Assembly (NCBI RefSeq): GCF_026262505.1
Contig: NC_067205.1
Location: 14,136,001 to 14,200,000, forward strand
DNA length: 64,000 bases
Reading direction: 5' to 3'
Origin: Trichomonas vaginalis G3
Lineage: Eukaryota; Parabasalia; Trichomonadida; Trichomonadidae
Made by a program: the position numbers and the translations under genes. Of this stretch, positions 1-8,650 are shown piece by piece; the first letter of the stretch is position 1, and the number at the start of each line of letters is the position of its first letter. The notes under the pieces are model-generated. The model did no database searches, was not told the origin of the DNA, and saw nothing but the letters and a program-made list of their open reading frames with translations.

Positions 1-513
1 GCACCAGCCCCTGCACCTCAGTTCCAGCAAGTACCTCCGATTTACTACCAATTTCCACCTCAAGGTTACTACCCACCACAAGGCTTCCCGAACTACCCTC
101 CTCAGCCTATGCCTTACTTCCCCAACCCTTGGATGTTTATGCAAAACCCTGCCCCACAATTCCAATCTCAATCCAAGAGAGACCAAGAGTTCGAAGAAGG
201 TCTGAACCGCTTACGCAAAGATTATGCTACTGCCCCTATGGAAGACGACAGGCTTTCAGTCTCTTCCCTCAAATCGACCGATTCGACTCGTACCACAGAT
301 TCGGTTCGTGACCGTGAAGACTACCTCAAGCAGTCTGAGAGACTCTTCATCCTACAACCATTTACAGTTGGAGCTCTCAAGAACATGCGCAATTACGAAG
401 GTCAGACACCAGCTGGAGACCGCAAAACAGACGTACTCGCAAGAGCCGTCCAGCTCGTCAAAACAAAGACTGAGATAGTCGACTTCATACTTGCAGCTTG
501 CCCATACAAGTAA
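1..513 (+). CDS. Pro/Gln/Tyr-rich protein, 5'-truncated by window edge
   Basis: The frame is open from base 1, so the start lies outside the window; the first in-frame ATG is at 109. About 170 residues are visible. The first 60 or so are low-complexity, rich in Pro, Gln, Tyr and Phe. A Ser/Thr/Asp/Arg stretch follows, then a more globular C-terminal 80 residues ending in LAACPYK. Codons are noticeably more GC-rich than in the rest of the window. The gene converges on two small minus-strand genes that appear to belong to element A. I do not recognise the family. The composition fits a structural or scaffold-type protein of a virus-like element, but that is inference only. Confidence 0.6.
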   Translation, partial: APAPAPQFQQVPPIYYQFPPQGYYPPQGFPNYPPQPMPYFPNPWMFMQNPAPQFQSQSKRDQEFEEGLNRLRKDYATAPMEDDRLSVSSLKSTDSTRTTDSVRDREDYLKQSERLFILQPFTVGALKNMRNYEGQTPAGDRKTDVLARAVQLVKTKTEIVDFILAACPYK

Positions 514-543
514 AAAAAATAAACAATTACGAGTTAAACTTTT

Positions 544-744
544 TTATTCTTTCTTTTCTGAGTTGTTTAGAGCTGGTTTCTCTTGTAGGAACCTTTCGTA
601 CTCTTCCATGGTCATGTAATTGCGAATTTTGTACGCAATTCCAGGTTCGTTGTTTTTGAACCTGATGTATGTAACGCTTCCATCCTCCTCAGGGAAGTAA
701 GCTGCTAACATCTGACCAAGTTTTCTCGGTGACTCGGAGCTCAT
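544..744 (-). CDS. Small hypothetical protein of element A (66 aa)
   Basis: A 66-residue acidic protein starting MSSESPRKL and ending NNSEKKE, with no membrane segment. Its ATG lies 3 bases downstream of an AAAAGTGACATTTTT motif that recurs before other genes of this element, which supports the start. It sits tail-to-tail with the Pro-rich gene on its left and head-to-tail with the 64-aa gene on its right. The family is not recognised. Composition and spacing match the small accessory genes usual in Maverick/Polinton elements. Confidence 0.6.
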   Translation of the reverse strand: MSSESPRKLGQMLAAYFPEEDGSVTYIRFKNNEPGIAYKIRNYMTMEEYERFLQEKPALNNSEKKE

Positions 745-766
745 AAAAATGTCACTTTTAAACGTT
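745..766 (-). promoter_or_regulatory. Putative element-A promoter motif, copy 1
   Basis: On the minus strand the motif reads AAAAGTGACATTTTT and ends 3 bases before the ATG of the 66-aa gene. It matches the motifs before the 64-aa gene and before the large coiled-coil gene at 16,614. The function is inferred from recurrence and position. Confidence 0.45.
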
Positions 767-783
767 AAGTTTTTAGTCTTATT

Positions 784-978
784 TTACCCTTTGTTTACCC
801 TTTGTTTGTCAAGGTAGTATTGGAGTGCAATTTCTCCAAATTCTCTGTGTCGGAGTTCTTCAGCATTTTCCAAGGTGTACCTGGAGAACTCAAAAAAGTT
901 GTCAAGAAGATACTGCCATGCTGCTCTTCTGAGTTCGTCGGTATTTTGGAAGTGTTGCACCTTCGAGTCTTCGGACAT
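784..978 (-). CDS. Small hypothetical protein of element A (64 aa)
   Basis: I choose ATG 978 (protein starts MSEDSKVQHF) rather than an upstream in-frame codon, because the bases just upstream are a promoter-like motif (AAAAAGTGTCATTTTTT) shared with other genes of the element. The predicted protein is helical and charged, with no membrane segment. Its 3' end holds a perfect tandem duplication of an 11-bp unit (ACCCTTTGTTT at 784-806), which encodes the C-terminal tail. The family is not recognised. Confidence 0.6.
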   Translation of the reverse strand: MSEDSKVQHFQNTDELRRAAWQYLLDNFFEFSRYTLENAEELRHREFGEIALQYYLDKQRVNKG

Positions 979-1006
979 GAAAAAATGACACTTTTTCAGC
1001 AAAAAT
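979..1006 (-). promoter_or_regulatory. Putative element-A promoter motif, copy 2
   Basis: On the minus strand this reads GCTGAAAAAGTGTCATTTTT, a few bases upstream of ATG 978. The copy at 16,651-16,674 shares both the GCTGAA lead and the AAAAAGTGTCAT core, which is too long a match to dismiss easily in two otherwise unrelated 5' flanks. Confidence 0.5.
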
Positions 1007-1022
1007 AATGTTTAGGTGAAGT

Positions 1023-1068
1023 GGTGAGATCTCACCTGTTTTTTCACCTCTTTTCTCACCTCTTGAAT
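1023..1068. promoter_or_regulatory. 14-bp perfect palindrome plus TCACCTSTTTT repeats
   Basis: GGTGAGATCTCACC (1,023-1,036) is a perfect palindrome. It is followed by three near-direct repeats of CACCTSTTTT. The block sits between divergently transcribed genes, about 110 bases upstream of the KilA-N gene start. The arrangement resembles an operator for a dimeric DNA-binding protein. That the adjacent KilA-N protein binds it is speculation. Confidence 0.4.
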
Positions 1069-1120
1069 TTGTCATGAATTTTCCCGAAATAAAAAATAAA
1101 GTTAGTTTTATTTTTATTTA

Positions 1121-1134
1121 TTTTTTTATCCGGA
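1121..1134 (+). promoter_or_regulatory. Putative promoter motif TTTTTTTATCCG, copy 1
   Basis: TTTTTTTATCCGGA lies 15 bases upstream of the KilA-N ATG at 1,149. The same 12-base core occurs on the opposite strand 8 bases before ATG 3,787. T-rich tracts ending in ATCCG are therefore candidate transcription signals of this element. Confidence 0.35.
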
Positions 1135-1148
1135 ATATAAAGACAGAT

Positions 1149-1973
1149 ATGTCAACAACAGAGAACACAACAACAGTTATAGTCCATGAAGCCATAAATG
1201 AAGAATACGAGTACATACAGTTTAACAAACAACTCCGTCTCATTCGTTCGGTCAAAGACGATATGTACCAAATGCAAAGTATTTTGACAGCATGTTTTGC
1301 TCCAGATACCAAACATACAGACGATTGGTTCAAAAACCAAAGCACACAAGAACTTTTGAGCGAAGCACAGCGAGACCGACTTTTTTCGGGGTCGCCTAAA
1401 ACTCATGAAAATCGTAAAAATTTGCCAAATGGTTTGAGAGGTTGGTATGTACATAGACTTCTTGTAAATGCTGTTGCAATGTGGGCTTCGCCTCGTTATG
1501 CTTGGTATATTTACAGACTTCTTGACGAAATTCATAGACAAGAACGTGAAGAGATGGAAAAGAAACTTCAAGCAAAAAATGAAGTCATTGAAGCAAAAGA
1601 CAAAAGCATTCAGAAAAGAATACCACGTTCGGTACCAAAAGGTAAGGAAAAGAACTATAAGTATATGATTTATACTGAAGAGATGGAAAATGAAGAAGAT
1701 AAAGATATGGTTATGTTGCATTTAGTCAGAAGAAACAACAAAAGCTTTTACGACCTTGCTAAGATTTACAAATCTGACAGAAATTGGTTCTATCGCGAAA
1801 ACTTACCGATTTCAATGACCCCAAATGAAGATGTGAAACAAATAGTTCAAGATACGTTACCTCAAACACACTATGATATGAAAGGTTGTACAATACTTAC
1901 ATTCAAAGAAGATTTGCCATTGTTAAAGGAAAAAATAACAGAGTATTTTGACAACTTCAAACAAGTAGAGTAA
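1149..1973 (+). CDS. KilA-N domain protein
   Basis: A 274-aa protein if translated from ATG 1,149 (MSTTENTTTV). An earlier in-frame ATG at 1,074 would translate the AT-rich promoter-like tract, so I reject it. Residues about 75-150 carry a KilA-N pattern, including a Gly-Leu-Arg-Gly-Trp-Tyr-Val-His segment followed by VAMWASPRYAWYIYRLLDEI. A charged coiled-coil linker of about 30 residues follows. The C-terminal 110 residues resemble the domain that follows KilA-N in poxvirus, NCLDV and Maverick proteins. KilA-N proteins are DNA-binding and usually regulatory or modulatory. The gene is divergent from the small genes on its left and convergent with the ATPase gene. Confidence 0.75.
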   Translation: MSTTENTTTVIVHEAINEEYEYIQFNKQLRLIRSVKDDMYQMQSILTACFAPDTKHTDDWFKNQSTQELLSEAQRDRLFSGSPKTHENRKNLPNGLRGWYVHRLLVNAVAMWASPRYAWYIYRLLDEIHRQEREEMEKKLQAKNEVIEAKDKSIQKRIPRSVPKGKEKNYKYMIYTEEMENEEDKDMVMLHLVRRNNKSFYDLAKIYKSDRNWFYRENLPISMTPNEDVKQIVQDTLPQTHYDMKGCTILTFKEDLPLLKEKITEYFDNFKQVE

Positions 1974-1989
1974 ATGAACCATTTATTTT

Positions 1990-2865
1990 TCAAGCTTGAC
2001 TTTTTACAATTTGAACTTTGTTTGCGTAGATATGAATTCTGAAAGAAGTATGAGGGTCTTGTATGACTTTATACTTCTCCCATAGTTCATGTCTGTCAAA
2101 CTTACCTGCCATGGACTCTTTCATAAGTTCCATGAAATCGTCTTCGGACAATCCGGGGAAAAGTACAATGTCAGTAAGTATTCTCTTTACATCCTTACTT
2201 AAACTCTTTGCTGTCTGTACACATATTACGACTGAGATGTTAAAGTGTCTGAGCTTCTTAAGAATTCGACACATATCTTGTTCTCTATTCTTTAACAAAG
2301 GATGAGAGGCGAAATCATCTAAGATAAGAAGACATCTATGAGGGTAAGTCTTCCAATCGTAAGATTGCAATTTCTTCGAAATGTATTCTATCTCTTTCTG
2401 TTTGTTTCTGAAGTGTTTCTTCTCTAATATTCTCTGCATTTCCTCATTTGGGTCTTTAAACTTAGAATTTATATACTCATTTATAGCATTATACTTCAAA
2501 ACTCTTCTTTGGTACTTCTTTATCCAATCTAACAACTCAGTATCCTTTATACATACTAACTTAGACTTCTTTATAATATCTTTGAACGAATTGACGGTTT
2601 GGTCAAATTGACCAGAAGTACTACAAATAACAACTAACTCATAGAATGGGTTCTTCTCATCTAGTTCTTGTTGTTGTGCAGCCATTTTAAGATAAGTGAA
2701 AGTCTTACCCGACCCAGGTGGTGCAATTAGACCTGTTATACCATTCTGAGCAAATAAGAACTTGTCATGTATAGGTTTTATCTGAGCATTTTCTAACTTC
2801 CTCTTGTTCTTGTTTAAAACATTCTCAAATTTCTTGTCAATGTCAGCAAACTTTTTTTCTAACAT
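1990..2865 (-). CDS. A32-like genome-packaging ATPase (FtsK/HerA superfamily)
   Basis: About 291 aa from ATG 2,865. An in-frame extension to 2,967 would overlap the divergent gene starting at 2,902, so the shorter start is preferred. Walker A is GLIAPPGSGKT near residue 45 and Walker B is RCLLILDDFASHP near residue 175. A Gln-containing strand (VVICVQTAKS) and a C-terminal LFPGLSEDDF segment follow in the order typical of poxvirus A32-like and Maverick packaging ATPases. It would pump DNA into the capsid using ATP. A homologue with a different Walker A lies in element C at 56,209. Confidence 0.85.
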   Translation of the reverse strand: MLEKKFADIDKKFENVLNKNKRKLENAQIKPIHDKFLFAQNGITGLIAPPGSGKTFTYLKMAAQQQELDEKNPFYELVVICSTSGQFDQTVNSFKDIIKKSKLVCIKDTELLDWIKKYQRRVLKYNAINEYINSKFKDPNEEMQRILEKKHFRNKQKEIEYISKKLQSYDWKTYPHRCLLILDDFASHPLLKNREQDMCRILKKLRHFNISVVICVQTAKSLSKDVKRILTDIVLFPGLSEDDFMELMKESMAGKFDRHELWEKYKVIQDPHTSFRIHIYANKVQIVKSQA

Positions 2866-2901
2866 ATTTTTAGAAAAATTAAAATTTTTATCTTTTAGAA
2901 A

Positions 2902-3117
2902 ATGTCTAGCGATTTCGCTATCTATATTCGAGACAAGCTTTTCGACAGCAAAACATCTGTCGACCATAAAATCTTACATAGTGTAAACAAGAAAGGTGAA
3001 TTTGTTCTAAAGTTCTGTTTCTGGGAATATGACAAGAACCATAAAACATTAAGAGCAGTCTTAAAATTTGTCAATGACAGACTTGTTGACAGAGATGACG
3101 CCCGATTGGAAAGATGA
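2902..3117 (+). CDS. Hypothetical protein of element A (71 aa)
   Basis: Starts at ATG 2,902, 36 bases from the divergent ATPase start, with a T-rich tract (TTTTTATCTTTTAGAAA) between them. The protein starts MSSDFAIYIRDKLF and is mixed alpha/beta in character. Its last 44 bases overlap the start of the next ORF in another frame, so the two may be one gene broken by a single-base frameshift near 3,080, or two overlapping genes. The family is not recognised. Confidence 0.5.
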   Translation: MSSDFAIYIRDKLFDSKTSVDHKILHSVNKKGEFVLKFCFWEYDKNHKTLRAVLKFVNDRLVDRDDARLER

Positions 3118-3352
3118 AGTCCAACAAAAGTTCTTAGAATGCAAAGAAGACACATGCGCTGTTCTTGAAGATGAAATAGAAAACAGAATAGATGAGCTAT
3201 TAAAGGACAAAGAACTTTTACATAAATATGGTTGCGCCAAATTTGACATAACTCCACCAGAAAAGAAGAAGAAAGAAAAGAAAGAAAAGAAAGTAGAAGA
3301 AGAGAAGAAAGAACCTGAACCAGTTCCAGAGAAAAAGAAATTTGACATGTAA
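3074..3352 (+). CDS. Acidic/lysine-rich hypothetical protein (92 aa)
   Basis: Starts MTDLLTEMTPDWKDEV. A globular acidic N-terminal half is followed by a Lys/Glu tail with long KKEK runs, then PEPVPEKKKFDM. It overlaps the upstream ORF in a different frame and may be its C-terminal part after a frameshift. A charged tail of this sort is common in small virion or DNA-associated proteins, but the family is not recognised. Confidence 0.5.
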   Translation: MTDLLTEMTPDWKDEVQQKFLECKEDTCAVLEDEIENRIDELLKDKELLHKYGCAKFDITPPEKKKKEKKEKKVEEEKKEPEPVPEKKKFDM

Positions 3353-3368
3353 AAATAAAATTTTATTT

Positions 3369-3787
3369 TTAGAACATTTCTGGGTCAATGTCAATGTTCT
3401 CTTCCTCTTTAGGAGCAAACACTGGCTTAGACTCTAAAATCTTTTTACCCAATTTACCTTGAACTTCAACTATCTTAGACTCATAATATTCATAGTCGTC
3501 TGCTTTCTTTGGTTCATAAGGTATAACAAGTTTGTATGCTTTGCCTTCTTTAAGGTTTGAAACCTTCTGTCAAAACTTTCTTTGACTGCTAACAAACCTT
3601 CTATGTCTAAGTCTTCAAATTTCGCACCATTTTTAGTCACAATAGCAAACTTAACTGGTTCGATGTTCCAAACTTTGCTGAATGAAGACTTTTCAAAATG
3701 GTAGAAGTAAACATTCAAATATGTGAATGGGTCTAGTTCTTCTTTAAGTCCTGACATGTACTTGTTTACTGAGATGAATTTTGCCAT
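3369..3787 (-). pseudogene. Hypothetical protein with one frameshift (about 139 codons)
   Basis: The first 70 or so residues read from ATG 3,787 (MAKFISVNKYMSGL), then the frame breaks near 3,550. The remaining residues continue in another frame to a stop at 3,369-3,371, ending DIDPEMF. The tail is Lys/Tyr/Glu-rich. A TTTTTTTATCCG motif precedes the start. The family is not recognised. Either a decayed gene or a sequencing indel. Confidence 0.5.
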
Positions 3788-3794
3788 CTTTTCT

Positions 3795-3808
3795 ATCGGA
3801 TAAAAAAA
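3795..3808 (-). promoter_or_regulatory. Putative promoter motif TTTTTTTATCCG, copy 2
   Basis: On the minus strand TTTTTTTATCCGAT ends 8 bases upstream of ATG 3,787. It matches the tract before the KilA-N gene over 12 bases. Confidence 0.35.
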
Positions 3809-3822
3809 TATTTTTTTTAAAT

Positions 3823-5052
3823 TTACTCATAAAAATTTTTCTTTGTATATACACCATTCTGTACGTCTAAAAGACTTTTGACATTTGCCAAGAATGTTCG
3901 TTTAGACGCTGTCATATAACCATATTCTTGACAATATTGTTTATACGAATCGTACAATGACCTTTCATCTAATGACACAAAGTCAGTTTCATCTATGAAC
4001 AGTTCATATACACTCTTGTTTGCTTCTAACAATGTTTGTCTCTCTTCGGTATGTGGAATTTGTCTTGGATTGAACTTAGAAATATCTAATGTCATAAAAT
4101 ATGAGAACAAGTGGTTGTAAAAGTCAGATGTCAAAGTTTCTGCTAAGTCGTCAAAATATTCTGTATCTTGCATATGAGAATCTGACGTTCTGACAACTAC
4201 ATATCTTCTGTCAGAACTTTCTAACTTCATCGGAACAGCATTGTTTGAAACCATAATGAAGTTTGCAACATTTTCACAAACTCTTTGGTCTTTATACTTT
4301 CTTTCAACAACTCCAACTTTGTCTGTTATAAGACTCTTCAAAGCATCTGAGTTCAAAACTTTTGTTGTATCTATACTTTGAAGTTCATTGCAAACTATAA
4401 GTTTCATATTCTCTATTGAGAGTTAAACTTGCCACAGATGTTTTCTAAGTTTGTCATATTCGGGTTCGAATACCTTCTAACAGTTTGCAAAGATATCTGT
4501 AAAGAAGTTCTTACCTGTTCCTTGTTTTCCAATTATAATGAGAGCAGTTTCATTTTTAGCACTTGGATGTTGTAAGATGTTTGCAAACCAACATAAGATA
4601 TACTCATAGACTCTTTCGTTTCCATTGCATATAATTTCTTTGACATGGTCTAACCAAGCTTCTATAATATTTTCTTTCCATTCTACTTGTTCATATTTAT
4701 ATCCAGTGAAGATAGAATAGAAGTTTGGAGAAGGTGTATAGAACTTTATACCTCGAACTGAAAAATCTTCTAACTTTGACAATAAGATATCCCAAGCATC
4801 TAACATCTTCATGCCAACTTGTACAACTTTTATTTTCTTAAGTTTCTGTCTACATTCTTGTTCTGAAACTATTGTTGCTCTTGGTTTGTTAAAGACTACA
4901 TCCCATTCTTTCATAACATAACATTCTGGGGCAGAGTCAACATAAATGACTAAACGTTTCAAATTCTCGACTGCTTTGTTATAGTCTCGAAATGGACACA
5001 TATTTCTGAATGCTTGGAAGTCATAAAAATCTGAAACATCTATTCTGTACAT
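3823..5052 (-). pseudogene. D5-like SF3 helicase, copy 1 (frameshifted)
   Basis: Read from ATG 5,052 (MYRIDVSDF) the first part carries Walker A IIIGKQGTGKN near residue 178 and breaks near 4,477. The rest resumes from about 4,407 with the SF3 B/C-motif region: a CNEL segment, then VANFIMVSNNAVPM and ESSDRRYVVVR. The stop is at 3,823. Intact, it would be about 410 aa. The fold is that of D5-type viral replicative helicases. It lacks the primase-like N-terminal half seen in the element C homologue (48,943-51,246) and begins at the linker region, so it is either truncated or a stand-alone helicase. At least two frameshifts lie between 4,407 and 4,490. Confidence 0.8.
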
Positions 5053-5081
5053 TTTTATAAAAATAAAAAAAATATTTTTTT

Positions 5082-5880
5082 TTATTCTTGACTTTGTTGT
5101 TGCATTTGTTGCATTTGTTGTTCTTGAGCTATTTGTTGTTGAAGTTGTTCTTGTAATACAATACTTTCACCAGTTGCATCTTCCAATTCGAAACTTTCTG
5201 CCGTCATTGACAAATACATAGGACATAAAAGTTTACAGGAACAAAGTTTGCGTCAACTAATGTCAACGTTATACTTGCCAAAGTGTTTGAGTTCACTAAG
5301 GTTGAAAATTCTGCATTCGAATGAACAATAGGCAAACCAGCAGAGAAAGTATTGTTTATACGCATAAGTATCTTTTGGTCATAATAGTTTCTGTCGACAT
5401 TCGAATAACACTTTGAACCTAAGTTTGAAACAATATATATAAGATTGGTGTGCTTAATGTCAATGGAATAGACATTCCTTGTATGACACCTTTTCCTGTT
5501 ATAGGAAACTGTTGGTAGTAAAAACCAGAAATAAGTTTTGTATTATAGCTCATATCGTTTATAGTAAACTCAGTCGGACATCCAAACATAATGAAACCTG
5601 CTCTAGTTGCAGCACATGTTACACCCGTCCTTAAAGTATTAAATAAGTCAACAAAACCTGTTGGTGGTATATCTGAGTAAGTATCTTCAAAGGAGTATTT
5701 TTTACCATTCACAACAATAAAGTCTTCTGGTGTCAAAAGAGCAAAACAGGCTTTAGTCGTCATTGTGTTTAAGGTTAGTTTACAATACCGTCCTTGAGGA
5801 CTTTGTAAGTTTGTTGTTATAGAATTATATGACTCAGGGTTTTTAGTCGTAATAGTATAAACCATTATATCTTCTGCCAT
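5082..5880 (-). pseudogene. Penton-like minor capsid protein, copy 1 (frameshifted)
   Basis: Starts MAEDIMVYTITTKNPES and is intact to about 5,420, then continues in other frames to a stop at 5,082. The C-terminal part includes a strand-rich block (segments like ASITLTLVDANFVPVKLL) and then a Gln-rich tail. Beta-rich composition, length (about 265 aa) and position beside the MCP block suggest the single-jelly-roll minor capsid (penton) protein of Mavericks. The element C protein at 53,332-54,042 has a similar strand pattern and end. Assignment is by context and pattern, not by a diagnostic motif. Confidence 0.55.
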
Positions 5881-5890
5881 TTATATATAT

Positions 5891-6121
5891 TTAAAAGTTT
5901 TTCTGAAAGTGGAGAAGAACTTCATCTAAACTTTCACATGGCGTTTCTTGAAGTTCTCTGTCTAAGAAGTTCAAATATTTTGTAAAGACATAGAACTTTC
6001 CTTTGTCTACACGAACAAACAAAACAGGGTCTTTCATATCGTTCAAAAGTGTGTAAAGTCCTTTACATGAAATAAAGTCTATATTATTTTTCTTCAAACA
6101 TCTTTCAAGAAGTTTTGACAT
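5891..6121 (-). CDS. Small hypothetical protein (76 aa), present only in unit 1
   Basis: An intact ORF starting MSKLLERCLKKNNIDF and ending FQKNF, with no membrane segment. It lies 10 bases from the penton-like gene start and 6 bases from the next gene end. In unit 2 of the tandem duplication this gene and its flank (about 240 bp) are missing exactly between the same two neighbours, so it is dispensable or recently gained. The family is not recognised. Confidence 0.55.
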   Translation of the reverse strand: MSKLLERCLKKNNIDFISCKGLYTLLNDMKDPVLFVRVDKGKFYVFTKYLNFLDRELQETPCESLDEVLLHFQKNF

Positions 6122-6127
6122 TTTTAC

Positions 6128-6708
6128 TTAGCAAATAAATTTTAATGAAATGTTGTGGTCGTCAAATATTTTTATGACGTCTGGGAAACTATACTTTAAG
6201 TTCAACGTTTCACCTCCTTTCATAACGTATATCTTGTCAATGACATTATATGAAACACCACAGCAACTAATGTCGGGTTCTATTTCTTTGATGTTTATAT
6301 CGTCTGCCTCTGTCAAAAGTTTCAATAGTTCTTTCAAAACTTCATGAGGTGCAATGACATATGAGTTCACTTTTACAGGGTTGTGTTCGACCAAGTTTAA
6401 CATTATACTTAAAGCTTGACAAATCTTCTCCTGAGTTTGAAGTTTGTCTTTAAGTTGTTGGTAGTCGTTTCGAATATCTGCAACAGAACTTAAGTCTCTG
6501 CTAACTTCAGGATATGTTGTTGTTCTTTTACAGGAACAATTGTTATACCATCTTCGTCTTCGTATGGTTTCCCCACTTCAACATCTCTGTCTTTGACATT
6601 GACAACAACACTTTGACTGTTTGTTTGAGTTGGTGAATTTAACTTCACATCTGCCACCGCCATTAAACCTTTTGAAACACTTCACGCTTCTATTTTTCGA
6701 AATGACAT
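6128..6708 (-). pseudogene. SCCG-motif conserved Maverick protein, copy 1 (frameshifted)
   Basis: The C-terminal 91 residues are open (MLNLVEHNPV to SLKFIC). The N-terminal part is shifted by indels near 6,430, 6,510 and 6,690. By comparison with copy 2 the intact protein starts MSFPKNRSVSVSKG and is about 190 aa. It contains an EPDISCCGVSYN motif followed by a strand rich in Leu/Tyr. The element C protein at 54,536 shares the order SCCG, then ELHLTYNN-like strand, then ISLEKF-like end, so this is a conserved gene of both elements. The function is unknown. Confidence 0.6.
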
Positions 6709-6726
6709 TTTACTTAGAATAAAAAG

Positions 6727-7044
6727 ATGGACGTATTCGAGTATCTCTTCGAATTGAAGCAGAACAAAGTTTACACACACAAACAATACAAATACATTGA
6801 CAGAATAGTTCTTTATACAAAACAATGGTAAATTTATAGAATAGCAATATTTGCTGAACCAAATATTTCATAAAGCAAAGAAAGTTGGTATAACTGAAAT
6901 GGTGAAAGTTCTTGAAGCAGACAAAAATATAACTTCAAAACTTACAGATATTTCTAAAGGTAAGTTTATCTACAATATTATGTCAAAAACTGGCGTACTG
7001 TCAATATTTGACGGAGAGAAGTCAGTTCAAGAACAACTTACTGA
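6727..7044 (+). pseudogene. Small conserved plus-strand protein, copy 1 (frameshifted)
   Basis: ATG 6,727 (MDVFEYLFELKQNKVY) is 18 bases from the divergent SCCG gene. The frame breaks near 6,825 and again near 7,020, where copy 2 has one extra T. With that T the gene would stop at TGA 7,042-7,044, overlapping the convergent MCP stop by a few bases, which is the likely original arrangement. The intact product would be about 105 aa. The family is not recognised. Confidence 0.5.
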
Positions 7045-8638
7045 CCTGCTGCCAAAATCTGCTCGATGGAAGCTGTCGTTATGCCAATCTGAGGAGCCCC
7101 AGCAGGTTTCATCGAACGAATCTTCAAAAGAGCATCTTCCGTGAAAAGTGCTATTGGTTTTGTAAACTTCTTTGCTCTCAATTCATCTGGACCGTCTCTG
7201 TCACCAGTATATTGTATTTGAACTGTACCAACAGTTGAAATACCACCCATAAAGTCTTCTGAGTCAGCAAATGGAATGCCAAGCCAAAAGTTTGAACGGT
7301 CTCCATTTGTATATTGAGTTTTTTGACCTCCTGTATGAGTCCATACTTTCACATATGGCATAATAGAACTTTGCATTTCAGGGTTAATGGTTGTTGTGAA
7401 GTTGTTGTTAAAGTTCATAGCATCTAATGTCAAGTTGTATGACCTCATATCCTCAACTGTAGAATATTCTTCTCTTGGATAATATTTGCCATCTATGTTT
7501 ATATGATATTTAATACCGGGGTTGTAGAAACAAGAATAGTCATTTATAGTTCGTCTGAACAGTACAAACATAGTATCTGCATGTTTCATTGCAGTTGTTA
7601 AAGCAATATCTGTTCTTGCACCTGGGTCAGCACTTTGGTTTCCAACTTCACCTGCAAAGTCTTTGACAGATATTTGGTGTATAGGAACATAAGTGGAACT
7701 GCAATATATTTGGCAGCTAAAGCATTTGAAATATCTGGGTCCAACATATAGACTGCAAGTCTGCTTTCTATTCTCTTGCATTCAAATTTTTCGCATGTAA
7801 ACTTAACTGGGTCCCAAGCAGTTCCAGCAGCATTGAAATAATAGTTTACTTCATTGTTGAAGTTTGAGAAACCAAAGTCTAAGTCAACTTTGTCTTTGCA
7901 AAAGTCACAGAACTTGGCTCCACCAGTTCCAGCTACAGTAATGCTGAATGGGTCTTGTGTTGGTGCAATGACTAAGTTATTTTGCTTGGAGTAAGTTCGA
8001 TAGAAATTTTTCCTGCCCAGTTTGGCAAGTATCTTAAAAACCTGAAGATGAGGAAAGATGACAAAGGAACTCTAAGTTTCAGTTTTACTTTAGTGGCAGC
8101 AGTTCCATCTGAACCAGAAAGGTTAACATAAACTCCTGGAACGTTAGGGTCAAGTCTTCTTATTTTCTCAATATTGCATACTGGTCTGTTTGTTCTCTAG
8201 CTTGGTTGTACTGAGTTTCTCAAAGCGAACCATTCATAGTTTGCCCATGTTACTGTTTGAACTAAGTCAGAGTTAGAATATATCTTATATCCCATGAAAA
8301 CTTCTGGAGCATATTGGTATCCGACATAGAAAATTCCATTGCAACCTTTCTTGTCAGACAACTTGGCAGAAGGTTTTATTTCAATGTCTTGTTTCCACGT
8401 ATAAGAATGAGTTGTCAATAGAAATAATATGAAACCTGTCGCAAGCAATATCTACTGTTGTTGAAGAACCTTCTCCAAACTCACCTACCGTTTCCATAAG
8501 AAACAGCAGTTGTATATTCGTAAGTTCCAGGAACTATTCTGACCTTCTAATGGCATTGTCGCATTCGTTATACCATTCGGAAACATTTCCGTTCATGGCA
8601 TCCAAAACTGTTTGGCGTTATATTTGAGCGGCGTACAT
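7038..8638 (-). pseudogene. Probable double-jelly-roll major capsid protein, copy 1 (frameshifted)
   Basis: The start is MYAAQ at 8,638 and the stop is at 7,038, giving about 533 codons, the usual size for a Maverick MCP. The C-terminal 247 residues are open (7,038-7,781); the rest is split among frames. The sequence is strand-rich with aromatic/Gly turns and no membrane segment. It ends in a WLGIPF...TVQIQYTG block that has a counterpart at the C-terminus of the element C MCP. Neighbouring packaging ATPase and penton-like genes support the assignment. Two short patches (about 7,905-7,945 and 8,095-8,125) differ sharply from copy 2. Confidence 0.65.
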
Positions 8639-8650
8639 TTCATGCAATCT

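Larger units (their letters stand above)
3832..8650. repeat. Tandem duplication of element A, unit 1
   Basis: About 4.8 kb running from the 3' end of the D5-like helicase gene to the 5' end of the MCP gene. It is repeated at once in the same orientation from 8,651: AAAATTTTTCTTTGTATATA occurs at 3,832 and again at 8,651. The join at about 8,643-8,650 fuses the MCP start of unit 1 to the helicase 3' end of unit 2. The units differ by scattered single-base indels, a gene-sized deletion in unit 2, and local divergence inside the MCP gene. Confidence 0.9.

Noticed and set aside
1074-1148. N-terminal extension of the KilA-N protein
   Set aside because: It translates a T-rich, promoter-like tract into a Phe/Ile-rich string; ATG 1,149 gives a normal start.
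1152-1721. 189-codon minus-strand ORF opposite the KilA-N gene
   Set aside because: Low-complexity Phe/Ile/Cys translation; a shadow of the real gene.
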